Shown: piece after piece, positions 20,260-29,043 of the stretch
How positions within the stretch are numbered: the stretch's first letter is position 1
How the letters are laid out: each line of letters starts with the position of its first letter
DNA from: Novosphingobium piscinae
GTDB taxonomy: Bacteria; Pseudomonadota; Alphaproteobacteria; Sphingomonadales; Sphingomonadaceae
Assembly (NCBI RefSeq): GCF_014230355.1
Contig: NZ_JACLAX010000004.1
Span: 62,001 to 126,000 of the forward strand
Length of the DNA: 64,000 nucleotides
Direction: 5' to 3'
Program-made: the position numbers and the translations under genes
The notes under the pieces: generated by a model
Seen by the model: only the letters and a program-made list of their open reading frames with translations
Told to the model about the DNA's origin: nothing
Databases searched by the model: none

Positions 20260-21438
20260 ATGGCCCGCCTGCGAGTGCTGTCGCTGGCCACGCTTTACCC
20301 GCATGGCGCGGCACCCAACTTCGGGGTTTTCGTGGCGCGGCAGATGGAGGCGGTGATGCGCAGCGGCGCGGTCGACCTGACCGTGATCAACCCGCTGGGC
20401 CTCCCGCCCTTCCCGCTCGACCGACATCCCCGCTACCGCACCGTTGCCGCCCTGCCCGAGGCCGAAACCTGGCACGGCGTCCCCGTGCTGCGGCCACGCT
20501 TCCGCCTGCTCCCGGCGATCGGCGGCCGGTTCAACGCCGGGGCGGTGCTGCGCGCGGTCTTGCCGATCGCGCGCCGGCTTCACGCCGCCGCGCCATTCGA
20601 CCTGATCGACGCCCAGTTCTTCTATCCCGACGGTCCGGCCGCAGTGCGGCTGGCGGCCGACCTTGGCCTGCCCAGTTCGATCAAGGCCCGCGGCGCCGAT
20701 ATCCACCATTGGGGCCGGGCACGCGGCACGGCGGGGCAGGTACGGGCCGCGGGGCAGGCCGCGAGCGGGCTGCTCGCTGTCTCAGCCGGGCTGGCCGAAG
20801 ACATGGCCGGGCTGGGTCTGCCGCGGGAGCGGATCGCACTGCATCGCACCGGGCTCGACCGTACGCTGTTCAGGCCACTCGACCCGGCCGCAAGCCGCGC
20901 GGCACTGGACCTGCCCGCAGCGGGGCCGGTTCTGGCGACGGTGGGGGCACTGATCCCGCGCAAGGGTCAGGTCCATGTGATCGAAGCGCTTGCCCGCTTG
21001 CCGGACGCTACGCTGGTGCTGGCCGGCGCCGGACCGGACGAGGCGGCGTTGCGCCGGCGAGCCGCGGAAGTGGACGTGGCGCAGCGGGTGCGCTGGCTCG
21101 GTGCCGTGCCGCACGACCGGCTGCCACTGGTGCTGTCGGCCGCCGATGTCTTCGTACTGCCCAGCGCCAGCGAAGGTCTGGCCAATGCCTGGGTCGAAGC
21201 TCTGGCCTGCGGCACCCCGGTGGTCACCACCCCGATCCCCGGGGCCGTGGAACTCCTTACCGATCCAACCTGGGGCCGCTTCGCCGGCCGGGACGCAGCC
21301 GAGATCGCGGCCGCGGTCACAGCGCTGCTCGCTGCTCCGCCACCGCGCGAGGCGGTGGCGCGGGCGGTAGCCGGGTTCAGCTGGGAGGCCAATGCCGCCG
21401 CGCTGGTCGCCCACTGGGCCACACTGGCGGGACGCTAA
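20260..21438 (+). CDS. Glycosyltransferase family 4 protein
   Basis: A 392-residue GT-B-fold glycosyltransferase. The N-terminal domain starts RLRVLSLATLYPHGAAPNFGVFVARQ and the C-terminal donor-binding domain has GALIPRKGQVHVIEALA and the EGLANAWVEALACGTPVVTT motif with the conserved Glu. It is probably used in capsule, exopolysaccharide or glycolipid synthesis, but the sugar cannot be inferred. ATG at 20260 is chosen; a TTG at 20248 overlapping the previous stop as TTGA is an alternative that would add four residues. No other glycan genes are adjacent, and it converges on secF with a short gap. Confidence 0.87.
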   Translation: MARLRVLSLATLYPHGAAPNFGVFVARQMEAVMRSGAVDLTVINPLGLPPFPLDRHPRYRTVAALPEAETWHGVPVLRPRFRLLPAIGGRFNAGAVLRAVLPIARRLHAAAPFDLIDAQFFYPDGPAAVRLAADLGLPSSIKARGADIHHWGRARGTAGQVRAAGQAASGLLAVSAGLAEDMAGLGLPRERIALHRTGLDRTLFRPLDPAASRAALDLPAAGPVLATVGALIPRKGQVHVIEALARLPDATLVLAGAGPDEAALRRRAAEVDVAQRVRWLGAVPHDRLPLVLSAADVFVLPSASEGLANAWVEALACGTPVVTTPIPGAVELLTDPTWGRFAGRDAAEIAAAVTALLAAPPPREAVARAVAGFSWEANAAALVAHWATLAGR

Positions 21439-21460
21439 GCCGGGATGCCGACCCCGCGGC

Positions 21461-22438
21461 TCAGCCCTGCTCGCGGGCGAGACGCTCCTGCTTCTCGAGC
21501 GCGGTTTCGGTCGGAACGAAGCTCTTCGGCGTGACCTTCAGCCAGATCAGGATGGGTGCGGCCATGTAGATCGAGCTATAGGTACCGACAAAGATGCCCA
21601 GCGTGATCGCCGCGGTGAAGCCGAAGATCACGTTGGGACCAAGCAGCAGCAGCGCCACCAGCGTGATCAGCATCGACAGCGAGGTCACGATCGTGCGCGC
21701 GAGCGTCTCGTTGACCGACAGGTCGAGCAGCTCGGGCAGCGGCATCTTGCGGTACTTCTTGAGGTTCTCACGGATGCGGTCGTAGACCACGATGGTGTCG
21801 TTGAGCGAATAGCCGATCAGCGTCAGGAGCGCGGCGACGATGTTGAGGTCGAACTCCATCTGGGTGATCGCGAAGAGCCCCAGCGTCAGCGTCACGTCAT
21901 GGACCAGCGCGAACAGCGCGCCCACGCCGAACTGCCATTCAAAGCGGATCCAGATATAGGCGGCCACCGCAAGCGCGGCGAGACCCAGCGCCTGGAACGC
22001 GGTCCAGCCGAGCTCCTTCGACACCTTGCCGGAGACCGAATCGACCCCGTCGATCCGCACGTCGGCGTGCTTGGCCTTGATGCTGGCGGTGATGGTCTTG
22101 GCCATGGCATCGGCCAGCCCGGCGTCCTTGTCCGAGCCTTCCGGCAGCTTCATCCGGATCGAAACCTCGTTCGGCTTGCCGAACTGCTGGATGATCGGCT
22201 CGCCGAAGCCAAGCGCGGTCACCTCCTCGCGCAGCACGGCGACCGGCGCCGCGGCCGACTGGGTGAAGGTGACGCGGATCATCTGCCCGCCGACGAAATC
22301 GACGCCCATGTTGAGCCCGCGGGTCATCACCAGGGTGATGCTCGCCGCCATCAGCAGCAGGCTGACCACGTAAAACGGCACCCGCCAGCGCAGGAAGCGG
22401 ATATTGGTGTTGTCGGGGACGAGCTTCAGCAGTTTCAT
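21461..22438 (-). CDS. secF: Protein translocase subunit SecF
   Basis: A 325-residue inner-membrane subunit of the SecDF complex, which uses the proton gradient to assist Sec-dependent export. Six hydrophobic segments are visible; the N-terminal region has MGVDFVGGQMIRV, and the membrane part holds LTLIGYSLNDTIVVYDRIREN, the family signature of SecD/SecF. It follows secD after 13 nt, forming yajC-secD-secF, the usual operon. Confidence 0.96.
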   Translation of the reverse strand: MKLLKLVPDNTNIRFLRWRVPFYVVSLLLMAASITLVMTRGLNMGVDFVGGQMIRVTFTQSAAAPVAVLREEVTALGFGEPIIQQFGKPNEVSIRMKLPEGSDKDAGLADAMAKTITASIKAKHADVRIDGVDSVSGKVSKELGWTAFQALGLAALAVAAYIWIRFEWQFGVGALFALVHDVTLTLGLFAITQMEFDLNIVAALLTLIGYSLNDTIVVYDRIRENLKKYRKMPLPELLDLSVNETLARTIVTSLSMLITLVALLLLGPNVIFGFTAAITLGIFVGTYSSIYMAAPILIWLKVTPKSFVPTETALEKQERLAREQG

Positions 22439-22451
22439 CGTCGGCTCTCCC

Positions 22452-24059
22452 TTACAGCGCGATTTCGGTCGGGCGGGCGCGGCGGAGCCAGTTCGCCACC
22501 CACATCCGGGTCATCGTGACAGCGGTGAACACCGAGGTGACGATCCCGATAACCAGCACCACCGCGAAACCCTTCACCGGACCGGAGCCGAAGAAGAACA
22601 TCAGCGCCGCGGCAATGACGTTGGTGATATTGGCGTCGAAGATCGCGCGGCTGGCTTCCTTGTAGCCCATCTCGACCGCCTGGACGACCCGGCGGCCGCG
22701 ATGGCGCTCCTCGCGGATGCGCTCGTTGATCAGCACGTTGGCGTCGACCGCGGCGCCGATCGTCAGCACGAAGCCGGCAATCCCGGGGAGGGTCAGCGTG
22801 GTGTTGGCCACGGCCATGATCCCGAGGATCATCAGCACGTTCACCACCAGCGCCGCGCAGGCATAGACCCCGAAGCGGCCATAGGTGACGAGGATGAACA
22901 CCGCCAGCGCGGTGGTCCCCACCAGCATGGCGAGCATGCCCTTCTTGATCGAGTCGGCGCCGAGGTCGGGACCGACCGAGCGCTCCTCGACCACCTTGAG
23001 ATCGACCGGGAGGGCGCCCGAACGCAGCGAGATCGCCAGCTGGTTGGCGCTCTCTACGGTGAAGCTGCCCGAAATCTGCGCGCTGCCGCCAAGGATCGGC
23101 TCGTTGATGTTGGGCGCCGAGATGACCTTGCCGTCGAGGATGATCGCAAAGGGCTTGCCGACGTTCTCGCTGGTCAGCTTGGCGAACTTGGCACCGCCGG
23201 CCTGGTCGAAGGTGATCGACACGACGGGCTGGTTGTTCTGCTGCTCGAAGGTCTGCTGCGCATTGGTCAGCTGATCGCCCTTGATCCCGCCCAGCCGGCG
23301 CACGGCCAGGGTGGGTGGGCCGCCACAGGCCCGCGCATCGGCGCAGGGCACGATCTGGCTGCCCGGCGGGACAATGCCCTGGGCCAGGTCGGTCGGGCTC
23401 GCCGTGGCGTCGACCAGCTTGAATTCCAGCTTGGCGGTCTGTCCGAGCAACGCCTTGAGCGCCGCCGGATCCTTGAGCCCGGGCACCTGCACCACGATCC
23501 GCTGTGCGCCCTGGCGGATGATCGTCGGCTCGCGGGTGCCCAGTGCGTCGATGCGCTTGCGCACCACCTCGGTGGCGGTATCCATGGCCTGGGTCACCGC
23601 CAGGTCGATCCCGGCCTGGGTCGGGGTCAGCACGAGGCGGCTGCCATCGAGCACCTGGATGTCCCAGTCACGCTGACCGGTGAGCTGCGCGCCGTTGGTC
23701 AGCGGCAGCATCGCTTCGCGGGCCTTGTCGAGCTGCGCCGGGTCCTCGACCATGAAGCTGACCGAGCCGTCCTTGGTCGAGATGTCGCCGACCCGCACGT
23801 CCGGGGCGTTCTGCTTGAGCCGCTGGCGGACGTCCTCGTCCATCGCCTCGAGCCGCTGGCGCTTGACCTGATCGGGGTTGGCCTCGAGCAGGATGTGGCT
23901 GCCACCCGCGAGGTCGAGCCCGAGGTTGACCTCGGGCCGCGGCAGCCCGGAGGGCCAGCGCAGATTGGCGAAGGCGAAGATGGAAGGCAGCGCGGCCAGG
24001 ATCGCCAGGGCGGCGAGCGACCAGTAGAAGGCCTGCTTCCAGCGGGGAAAATCGAGCAT
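22452..24059 (-). CDS. secD: Protein translocase subunit SecD
   Basis: A 535-residue inner-membrane subunit of SecDF-YajC. It has an N-terminal helix, a large periplasmic region (with GLDLAGGSHILLEAN and TNAQQTFEQQNNQPVV), and the membrane half with FVLTIGAAVDANVLINERIREE, containing the conserved Asp of the proton path. Size and order fit alphaproteobacterial SecD. It lies between yajC (53 nt) and secF (13 nt). Confidence 0.96.
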   Translation of the reverse strand: MLDFPRWKQAFYWSLAALAILAALPSIFAFANLRWPSGLPRPEVNLGLDLAGGSHILLEANPDQVKRQRLEAMDEDVRQRLKQNAPDVRVGDISTKDGSVSFMVEDPAQLDKAREAMLPLTNGAQLTGQRDWDIQVLDGSRLVLTPTQAGIDLAVTQAMDTATEVVRKRIDALGTREPTIIRQGAQRIVVQVPGLKDPAALKALLGQTAKLEFKLVDATASPTDLAQGIVPPGSQIVPCADARACGGPPTLAVRRLGGIKGDQLTNAQQTFEQQNNQPVVSITFDQAGGAKFAKLTSENVGKPFAIILDGKVISAPNINEPILGGSAQISGSFTVESANQLAISLRSGALPVDLKVVEERSVGPDLGADSIKKGMLAMLVGTTALAVFILVTYGRFGVYACAALVVNVLMILGIMAVANTTLTLPGIAGFVLTIGAAVDANVLINERIREERHRGRRVVQAVEMGYKEASRAIFDANITNVIAAALMFFFGSGPVKGFAVVLVIGIVTSVFTAVTMTRMWVANWLRRARPTEIAL

Positions 24060-24112
24060 CTGTTTCAGCCGTCCTGCTGCAGGGTGTCAGCGATCACCGG
24101 ACCCGGGCGGGC

Positions 24113-24442
24113 TCAGTCGTTCGCGGCGACGCCGCCGGGTTGCATCACGTCGGCGATCGTCGCGCGCACCGCACGGACCTTCACGTTGGGCCCAAGTTCC
24201 AGGTCGACATAGAGATCCTCGACCTTGGTCACCTTGCCGATCAGCCCGCCCGCGGTGACGACCTGATCGCCCTTCTTGATCGCGGCCAGCTTGGCGCGCT
24301 GCTTCTTCTGCTGCTGCATCTGCGGGCGCAGGAGCAGGAAGTAGAAGACCAGGCCCATCCCAAGGAACGGAACAAAGCTGGTCCACGCTGGCGGCGCACC
24401 GGCGGTGGCGGCGGCAAGAAGACTGAGGGTCGCGCTGCTCAT
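24113..24442 (-). CDS. yajC: Preprotein translocase subunit YajC
   Basis: A 109-residue small membrane protein, first gene of yajC-secD-secF. One transmembrane helix (FVPFLGMGLVFYFLLLRPQMQQQKK, residues about 22-46) is followed by a basic cytoplasmic segment and the GDQVVTAGGLIGKVTKVEDLYVDLELG domain typical of YajC. ATG at 24442 gives the standard length; codons upstream do not resemble the family. The 213-nt gap to the tRNA-Pro gene should hold the operon promoter. Confidence 0.95.
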   Translation of the reverse strand: MSSATLSLLAAATAGAPPAWTSFVPFLGMGLVFYFLLLRPQMQQQKKQRAKLAAIKKGDQVVTAGGLIGKVTKVEDLYVDLELGPNVKVRAVRATIADVMQPGGVAAND

Positions 24443-24655
24443 GGGACTGGATCGGCTTTCTATGGCGGGGCACCGGTACCGGACGCTCGCACCCGCTGGT
24501 GCAAGGCCGGCCCGGCCGGAATGGGGCGCGGTTAGCAGCAATGTCGGGGCGTGGCAACGCGGCGACCGCCGGGCAGCGCCCAGGCCAATTGCACCGAGAC
24601 CGCTCATGCGCGCTTGCATCGGCGGGAAGCCCTGCCTATAGGGCGCCGCTCCGGT

Positions 24656-24732
24656 CGGGACGTAGCGCAGCCTGGTAGCGCATCACACTGGGGGTGTGGG
24701 GGTCGGAGGTTCGAATCCTCTCGTCCCGACCA
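24656..24732 (+). tRNA. tRNA-Pro (GGG anticodon)
   Basis: A 77-nt cloverleaf. Acceptor CGGGACG pairs with CGTCCCG, the anticodon stem TCACA/TGTGG holds loop CTGGGGG with anticodon GGG, and the T arm reads GGAGGTTCGAATCCTC. CCA is encoded. Another proline tRNA (UGG) lies at 34064-34140. Confidence 0.95.
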
Positions 24733-24919
24733 AAATTTTCTTCACATCGCCGGCACCCCGCTTCCGCTACGGCACGCCGCCGTCGCCCGGGGGCGGCGCG
24801 TTCCGGCATCGCCGGCACGGCCTGGCGGGCGCTTGTTCGGTCCCGGGGGATTTGTTAGCCCCGCGCCCACACAGCGCCGCCCCGCTCGCGGCGGCCACCC
24901 GCGGACGAGGACCCCGACC

Positions 24920-25858
24920 ATGAGCCTGCCGGCCCTGTTGCAAAACCGCCTGTCGTTGCCGGTGATCGGCTCGCCAATGTTCATCATCTCGCAGCCCGAG
25001 CTGGTGCTGGCGCAGTGCCGCGCCGGGGTGGTCGGCTCGTTCCCCTCGCTCAATGCCCGCAGCGCCGCCATCCTCGATGACTGGCTGCTGCGCCTGACGC
25101 AGGAGCTGGACGAGAGCGCCGCACCCTTTGCCGTCAACCTGATCGTGCACCGCAGCAACGCGCGGCTCGAGGAGGACCTGGCGCTGTGCGTCAAGCACCG
25201 CGTGCCGATCGTCATCACCTCGCTTGGCGCGCGCGAGGACGTCAATGCGGCGATCCGTGGCTATGGCGGGATCGTGCTGCACGACGTGATCGACGACCGC
25301 TTCGCCCGCAAGGCGATCGAAAAGGGCGCCACCGGGCTGATCGCGGTGGCGGCAGGGGCCGGCGGGCATGCCGGCACGCTTTCGCCCTTCGCTCTGGTGC
25401 AGGAGATCCGCGCCTGGTTCGACGGCCCGCTGGCCCTGTCCGGCTCGATCGCCAACGGCCGCGCCGTGCTCGCCGCGCAGGCGATGGGGGCCGACCTGGC
25501 CTATGTGGGATCGGCATTCATCGCCACCCACGAGGCGGTGGCCGATACCGCCTACAAGCAGATGCTGGTCGACTGCTCGGCCGCCGACATCCTCTATTCC
25601 AACCTGTTCACCGGGGTCCACGGCAACTACCTGCGCCCATCGATCGAACGGGCCGGGCTCGATCCGGACAACCTGCCCCAATCCGATCCCAGCAAGATGA
25701 ACTTCGCCGAGCTGTCCGAAGGCAAGAAGGCCTGGCGCGACATCTGGGGCTGCGGCCAGGGGATCGGCGCGGTCGATGCCGTGGTCGGCGCGGCCGAGCT
25801 GGTCGCCCGGCTGCAGCGCGAATATGCCGCGGCGCGCGGCGCGCTCTGCGCCGCCTGA
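24920..25858 (+). CDS. Nitronate monooxygenase family flavoprotein
   Basis: A 312-residue FMN-binding TIM-barrel enzyme of the nitronate monooxygenase (2-nitropropane dioxygenase) family, which oxidises nitronates such as propionate-3-nitronate. It starts MSLPALLQNRLSLPVIGSPMFIISQPEL, and the FMN phosphate region VAAGAGGHAGTLSPF and the MGADLAYVGSAFIATHEA segment are conserved. ATG at 24920 follows TGACCAT-type context and matches the family N terminus; a longer frame upstream passes through the tRNA gene. The flavin reductase gene follows after 13 nt, so the pair is probably an operon. Confidence 0.9.
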   Translation: MSLPALLQNRLSLPVIGSPMFIISQPELVLAQCRAGVVGSFPSLNARSAAILDDWLLRLTQELDESAAPFAVNLIVHRSNARLEEDLALCVKHRVPIVITSLGAREDVNAAIRGYGGIVLHDVIDDRFARKAIEKGATGLIAVAAGAGGHAGTLSPFALVQEIRAWFDGPLALSGSIANGRAVLAAQAMGADLAYVGSAFIATHEAVADTAYKQMLVDCSAADILYSNLFTGVHGNYLRPSIERAGLDPDNLPQSDPSKMNFAELSEGKKAWRDIWGCGQGIGAVDAVVGAAELVARLQREYAAARGALCAA

Positions 25859-25871
25859 CCGGGGCCGCCCC

Positions 25872-26528
25872 GTGCACTTCGTGATGGGCGATCTGCCAGC
25901 GCGCGATCGCTACAAGCTGCTGGTCTCCACTGTGGTCCCGCGGCCGATCGCCTGGGTCACGACGATGAGCCCCGCGGGCACGGTCAATGCCGCGCCCTAC
26001 AGCTTCTTCAATGCGATGGGCGACGATCCGCCGCTTCTGGTGCTGGGCCTGATGAAGGATGGCGCGACCGGCGACGACAAGGATACGGCGACGAACATCC
26101 TCGCCACCGGTGAATTCGTGGTCAATCTGGTGGGCGAACCCGATGCCGCCGCGATGGTCCGCTCGGCCGCGCCCGTGCCCCGCGTGCTCAGCGAGATCGA
26201 CTATGCCGGGATCGCCACCGCGCCAGCGCTGCGCGTCGCACCGCCGCGCATCGCCTCCGCGCCGGTCAGTTTCGAATGTGTCCGGCGCGAGACGGTGACG
26301 ATCGGCACCGGGCAGGTGATCGTCATCGGCGAGGTCCTGGTGACCCACGTGGCCGATGCCTTCGTGACCGATCCGAAGCGGCTTCACCTCGACACCACCG
26401 CCATGCACCTGATCGCACGCATGCACGGCGCGGACCGCTACCTGCGCACCACTGACCAGTTCGCCCTGCCGCGCGAGCCCTACGACCCGGCGCGCCTCGA
26501 GGGATCGGAAACGCCGCCCGCCGCCTAG
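25872..26528 (+). CDS. Flavin reductase family protein
   Basis: A 218-residue flavin reductase-like (FMN-binding split-barrel) protein with RYKLLVSTVVPRPIAWVTTMS, the AAPYSFFNAMGDDPPLLVLGL flavin-binding part and GEFVVNLVGEPDA. The start is GTG at 25872 (then HFVMGDLPARDRYK), equivalent to the MHF/MHY start of relatives; an ATG at 25884 would remove four residues. It is 13 nt behind the nitronate monooxygenase gene and overlaps the convergent crotonase gene end by 4 nt. It may bind FMN, but a direct partnership is inference from gene order. Confidence 0.87.
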   Translation: MHFVMGDLPARDRYKLLVSTVVPRPIAWVTTMSPAGTVNAAPYSFFNAMGDDPPLLVLGLMKDGATGDDKDTATNILATGEFVVNLVGEPDAAAMVRSAAPVPRVLSEIDYAGIATAPALRVAPPRIASAPVSFECVRRETVTIGTGQVIVIGEVLVTHVADAFVTDPKRLHLDTTAMHLIARMHGADRYLRTTDQFALPREPYDPARLEGSETPPAA

Positions 26529-27301
26529 CCGGAGGCGGACCGCGCCGCGGCGGCGCGCAGCGCCGCATGGTGGTCGGGCGAGCGCAGCAGCCGGGTCTGG
26601 GTCTCGGCCTCGGCCAACAACAGCGCGGCGTCGCTGGTCTCCCAAGACACATTGCACAGCTGCTTCGCCGCGCGCACCGCCGCAGGGGGACCGGCAGCGA
26701 TGGCGCGGGCCAGTTCGAGCGCCCGCGCCTGCGGGTCCGCGGCAACGTGGCTGGCCAGCCCCACGCGCAGTGCCTCCTCGGCGCCGACGCGGCGCCCGGT
26801 GTAGACCAGTTCGCGCAGATGATCATCGCGGACCAGCCCGCGCGCCAGGGCGAAACCGGCCATATCGGGCACCAGCCCCCAGCGGATCTCCATCAGCGCC
26901 ACTTCGGCATCGGGGGCCAGGATGCGGAGATCGGCGCCGAGCATGATCTGGCAGCCCGCGCCGAAGGCATAGCCATGCACGGCCGCGATCACCGGGACCG
27001 GCAGGGTGCGCCAGCCCCAGGCAACATGCTGCAGCAGGTTGGCCGCGCCATGGGTCCGTGTCACCAGGTCCGCGACGAGCGGCGAGCCCGCAAGGCTCTG
27101 CAGGTCGGCCCCGACGCAGAACGCCCGGCCCTCGCCCGACAGCACCACGCAGCGCAGGTCCGGCATGCCGCTCAGGGCATCGATCGCCTCGGCCAGGGCC
27201 ACGAACTGCGCCGCGTCGAGCGCGTTGAGCTTGTCGGGCCGGTTCATCCGGACCTCGGCGATGCCCTCGTTCACTGTCAGCGTGACCCTGTCATCGGTCA
27301 T
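26525..27301 (-). CDS. Enoyl-CoA hydratase/isomerase (crotonase) family protein
   Basis: A 258-residue crotonase-fold protein. The acyl-CoA oxyanion-hole segment GEGRAFCVGADLQSL and AAVHGYAFGAGCQIMLGADLRI are recognisable, and ALMEIRWGLVPD supplies the position of the second catalytic Glu of hydratases. The first catalytic Glu position seems to be Gln (in GAGCQIM), so it may be an isomerase, hydrolase or other crotonase rather than a canonical hydratase. It starts at ATG 27301. Gene order gives no pathway assignment. Confidence 0.85.
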   Translation of the reverse strand: MTDDRVTLTVNEGIAEVRMNRPDKLNALDAAQFVALAEAIDALSGMPDLRCVVLSGEGRAFCVGADLQSLAGSPLVADLVTRTHGAANLLQHVAWGWRTLPVPVIAAVHGYAFGAGCQIMLGADLRILAPDAEVALMEIRWGLVPDMAGFALARGLVRDDHLRELVYTGRRVGAEEALRVGLASHVAADPQARALELARAIAAGPPAAVRAAKQLCNVSWETSDAALLLAEAETQTRLLRSPDHHAALRAAAARSASG

Positions 27302-27440
27302 GTCTTCTGCCCTGCTCCTGCCTGTTTCGGTAAGGACCTCCGGCCCGAAAGGGCCAGGACGATGCCACCAAGACTAGGCGATCCACGCGCCAAGGCAACG
27401 CGCCTGCCCGATTTTCCTACTCGCCGTCGCCGGGTTAGAT

Positions 27441-27457
27441 GGTGGGGTCTTCCCACC
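27441..27457 (+). promoter_or_regulatory. Hairpin next to the Shine-Dalgarno of the holin gene
   Basis: GGTGGG (27441-27446) pairs with CCCACC (27452-27457) around a 5-nt loop, immediately before the strong Shine-Dalgarno AAGGAGG (27459-27465). The stem could influence ribosome access or stabilise the mRNA 5' end. This is inferred from structure alone. Confidence 0.35.
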
Positions 27458-27472
27458 CAAGGAGGACCTGCC

Positions 27473-27886
27473 ATGGCCATCTTCGATGCACTGCTCGCCC
27501 CGATCAGCACCCTGATCGACAAGATCGTACCCGATCCAAAGGCTCGCGATGCCGCCAAGCTCGAACTGCTGCGGCTGCAGGGCAGCCAGGAGCTGGAGCT
27601 GCTCAGGACCCAGCTGTCGGCGATCGTCGCCGAGGCCGGCGCGGCCGATCCCTGGACCAGCCGGGCCCGGCCGAGCTTTCTTTACGTGATGTACGCACTG
27701 ATCCTGCTGGCCGTGCCGATGGGGGTGGTCGCGGCGTTCCGTCCGGACATGGCCGAGGCGATCGGGCGCGGCATGACCGCCTATCTCAACGGACTGCCCG
27801 AACCGCTATATGCTCTGTTCGGCACCGGCTACCTCGGCTACACGGCGGCGCGGCAGTGGGGCAAGGCCCGCGGGACTGACCGCTGA
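27473..27886 (+). CDS. 3TM-type holin family protein (GTA-type)
   Basis: A 137-residue membrane protein matching the 'holin of 3TMs, for gene-transfer release' family. The N terminus MAIFDALLAPISTLIDKIVPDPKARDAAKLELLRLQG is amphipathic, followed by hydrophobic FLYVMYALILLAVPMGVVAAF and a second hydrophobic segment around LYALFGTGYLGYTAARQW. ATG at 27473 follows AAGGAGG with ideal spacing. In gene transfer agents and prophages such proteins make membrane holes for endolysin release, but no endolysin, capsid or tail gene is nearby. It stands alone upstream of aroQ. Confidence 0.8.
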   Translation: MAIFDALLAPISTLIDKIVPDPKARDAAKLELLRLQGSQELELLRTQLSAIVAEAGAADPWTSRARPSFLYVMYALILLAVPMGVVAAFRPDMAEAIGRGMTAYLNGLPEPLYALFGTGYLGYTAARQWGKARGTDR

Positions 27887-28004
27887 GCCCAGCCGACCGA
27901 GAGCAAGACACCTGCCCCGCCTTGCGGAACGCGACGACAGAGCCCGGCTCTTTGCACTGGCGCACCAGCACACTAAGGTGGGCGCCAGTGCCACAGGGGT
28001 AGCC

Positions 28005-28439
28005 ATGTCCAACCAGATCTTCGTCCTCAACGGACCCAATCTCAACCTGCTCGGCACGCGCGAGCCGGCGATCTACGGATCGACCACCCTCGCCGATATC
28101 GCCGCGCAACTCGAGGTGCGCGCGGCCGAGCTTGGTCTGGCGGTCGATGTCCGCCAGTCGAACCATGAAGGCACGCTGGTCGACTGGATCCACGAGGCCC
28201 AGGCCATCGGGGCCAGGGCGGTCCTGCTCAACGCCGGGGCCTACACCCACACCAGCGTCGCCCTGCTCGATGCGATCAAGGCGGTGACCGTCCCGGTGAT
28301 CGAGGTCCACCTGTCCAACCCCCACACTCGCGAGGAATTTCGCCACGTCAGCTTCGTCGGGCGCGCCGCACGGGGCACCATCGCCGGGTTCGGGGCGCGC
28401 AGCTATGTCCTCGCGCTCGAGGCAGCGGCGGCCCTCTAG
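28005..28439 (+). CDS. aroQ: Type II 3-dehydroquinate dehydratase
   Basis: A 144-residue type II dehydroquinase (3-dehydroquinate to 3-dehydroshikimate, shikimate pathway). The start MSNQIFVLNGPNLNLLGTREPAIYG has the catalytic Tyr, QSNHEGTLVDWIHEA and the EVHLSNPHTREEFRH segment carry substrate-binding His and Arg. ATG at 28005 gives standard length. It precedes accB by 117 nt on the same strand, a linkage common in alphaproteobacteria. Confidence 0.96.
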   Translation: MSNQIFVLNGPNLNLLGTREPAIYGSTTLADIAAQLEVRAAELGLAVDVRQSNHEGTLVDWIHEAQAIGARAVLLNAGAYTHTSVALLDAIKAVTVPVIEVHLSNPHTREEFRHVSFVGRAARGTIAGFGARSYVLALEAAAAL

Positions 28440-28556
28440 GAACGGTCGGCGCGGCCTGTCACGGGCTGTGCCGGAGGATAACCTGTCGCTTTGGCCTTGC
28501 CAGCGACCTTGCCGGCGGCCTACGGGGCGCCGAACAGCAGAAAACGGAAGGTTCGA

Positions 28557-29039
28557 ATGGGTGATACCCCGGGCGCAGGCCGTAACGGCAAGATGAACAT
28601 CGACAGCGCGCTGGTGCGCGAGCTGGCAGAGCTGCTGGCCGATACCGGACTGTCCGAGATCGAGGTCGAGGACGGCGATCGCAAGATCCGCGTCGCGCGG
28701 CAGCTCATCGCCGCCGCTCCGCTGGCCATGCCGGCACCCGTGGCACCCGCCACAGCCCCTGCCGCCGCCGCGGCCCCGGTGGCCGAGAGCGCTCCGGCTG
28801 CTCCGGTCGACGCAGTGAAGTCGCCGATGGTCGGTACGGCCTATCTGGCGCCCGAGCCGGGCGCCGCGAACTTCGTCGAGGTCGGCGCTGCGGTGAAGGC
28901 CGGGCAGACGCTGCTGATTGTCGAAGCGATGAAGGTGATGAACCCGATCGTCGCGCCAAAGGCCGGCACGATCACCGCGATCCTGATCGACAACGGGCAG
29001 CCGGTCGAATTCGACCAGCCGCTGGTCGTGATCGGCTGA
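28557..29039 (+). CDS. accB: Biotin carboxyl carrier protein of acetyl-CoA carboxylase
   Basis: A 160-residue BCCP subunit. It has an N-terminal helical segment, an Ala/Pro-rich flexible linker and a C-terminal biotinyl domain with the biotinylation motif EAMKVMNP (Lys in AMKVM). ATG at 28557 is preceded by GGAAGG at suitable distance; an ATG at 28593 (MNIDSA) is the alternative and would shorten the protein by twelve residues. Its stop lies 4 nt before accC, so both are co-translated for the first step of fatty acid synthesis. Confidence 0.94.
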   Translation: MGDTPGAGRNGKMNIDSALVRELAELLADTGLSEIEVEDGDRKIRVARQLIAAAPLAMPAPVAPATAPAAAAAPVAESAPAAPVDAVKSPMVGTAYLAPEPGAANFVEVGAAVKAGQTLLIVEAMKVMNPIVAPKAGTITAILIDNGQPVEFDQPLVVIG

Positions 29040-29043
29040 CGCA

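Noticed and set aside
27473..27886. Prophage remnant around the holin
   Set aside because: No integrase, capsid, tail, endolysin or attachment repeats are seen in the neighbourhood; flanking genes are ordinary metabolic genes.
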